Source: Propionibacteriaceae bacterium (lineage in GTDB: Bacteria; Actinomycetota; Actinomycetes; Propionibacteriales; Propionibacteriaceae). Taken from it: 15,921 nt of DNA. Positions within the stretch are counted from its first letter, which is position 1. Each line of letters starts with the position of its first letter. The notes under the pieces are model-generated. The model saw only the letters and a program-made list of their open reading frames with translations, had not been told where the DNA came from and made no database searches. The stretch spans positions 1 to 15,921 of the forward strand of contig JAIRRM010000198.1 in NCBI GenBank assembly GCA_031255975.1, given 5' to 3'. The position numbers and the translations under genes were made by a program. Shown here one piece after another: positions 15,632 through 15,921 of this stretch.

Positions 15632-15656
15632 TTCATTTAGACCCGAAAGGCCGATG

Positions 15657-15921
15657 ATGACCTCTCCTGCCTCTGCTCCTGTATTCCGCCCCATCGCCGA
15701 TCCTGGCCCGCGTGGGCTGGCGGCGTTTGCGGCGACCACTTTCCTCCTCTCGGTGTTCAACGCCGGGCTGGTGGATAAGTCCGCTGAACCTGTGGTGTTC
15801 GGCGTGGCTCTTTTCTACGGCGGTGCCGCCCAGCTAGTCGCCGGCGTTATTGAGTTCGTCAAGAACAACCTGTTCGGTGGCCTGGCGTTCTGCTCGTTCG
15901 GTGCCTTCTGGATGTCGTTCT
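15657..15921 (+). CDS. satP: Acetate/succinate permease, GPR1/FUN34/YaaH (SatP) family, 3'-truncated by the window
   Basis: The first 88 residues are present. The polar N-terminus leads into DPGPRGLAAFAATTFLLSVF, a variant of the family's NPxPLGLxxF signature and first helix (about 20-38). It continues with FNAGLV, then a second helix and FYGGAAQLVAGVIEFVKNN (53-71), then FGGLAFCSFGAFWMSF (73-88), which matches the conserved FGatAFxSyGaFW block. SatP proteins are six-helix inner-membrane channels moving acetate and succinate with protons. ATG occurs twice in a row (15654 and 15657). The second is chosen because GAAAGG lies six bases upstream of it and only three from the first. The gene is divergent from the activase fusion. 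Which acid it carries cannot be read from the sequence. Confidence 0.93.
   Translation, partial: MTSPASAPVFRPIADPGPRGLAAFAATTFLLSVFNAGLVDKSAEPVVFGVALFYGGAAQLVAGVIEFVKNNLFGGLAFCSFGAFWMSF

Noticed and set aside
1..15921. CRISPR arrays, insertion sequences, tRNA or rRNA genes
   Set aside because: No regularly spaced palindromic repeats, transposase-like frames with terminal inverted repeats, or tRNA/rRNA signatures were seen.

Overview
The window comes from a high-GC Gram-positive bacterium, most likely an actinomycete (Actinomycetota), possibly Propionibacteriaceae-like. The evidence is the G+C-rich third codon positions, several GTG starts, two genes that look leaderless, a type B succinate dehydrogenase/fumarate reductase, a surface protein with the actinobacterial 'PPGW' style N-terminus, and an oxygen-sensitive activase fusion that points to anaerobic or microaerophilic life. 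The family assignment is an inference from gene content; no rRNA or other marker gene is present.

Layout. Positions 1-32 hold the first codons of a minus-strand gene that leaves the window. Positions 54-431 hold no protein gene but are rich in nested inverted repeats. With a possible upstream promoter they suggest a small plus-strand structured RNA (about 197-335). Positions 432-3924 are a compact minus-strand sdhCAB operon with 4-bp overlaps (cytochrome b, flavoprotein, iron-sulfur protein). Positions 4112-6046 are malQ on the plus strand, divergent from sdh and probably leaderless. Positions 6106-9077 are pntAB (proton-translocating NAD(P) transhydrogenase) on the minus strand, also probably leaderless. 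Positions 9230-10492 encode a proline/threonine-rich single-pass surface protein of unknown function, followed by a strong hairpin terminator. Positions 10679-15475 encode a ~1600-residue fusion of two BadF/HgdC-type ASKHA ATPase domains with DUF2229/HgdB-like cysteine-rich reductase regions. From 15657 a satP/YaaH-family acetate-succinate permease gene runs off the right edge.

How the genes fit together. Most of the genes concern redox balance and organic acids. SdhCAB interconverts succinate and fumarate at the quinone pool, PntAB links NADH, NADPH and the proton gradient, SatP-type permeases move acetate or succinate, and MalQ processes maltodextrin or glycogen. The fusion protein belongs to a family in which ATP hydrolysis drives very low-potential electron transfer. 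Its substrate is unknown.

The most unusual items are the candidate structured RNA at 197-335, a 12-nt sequence it shares with the 11-bp tandem repeat at 10621-10642, and a three-copy, 24-residue (72-nt) tandem repeat inserted in a linker of the activase fusion.
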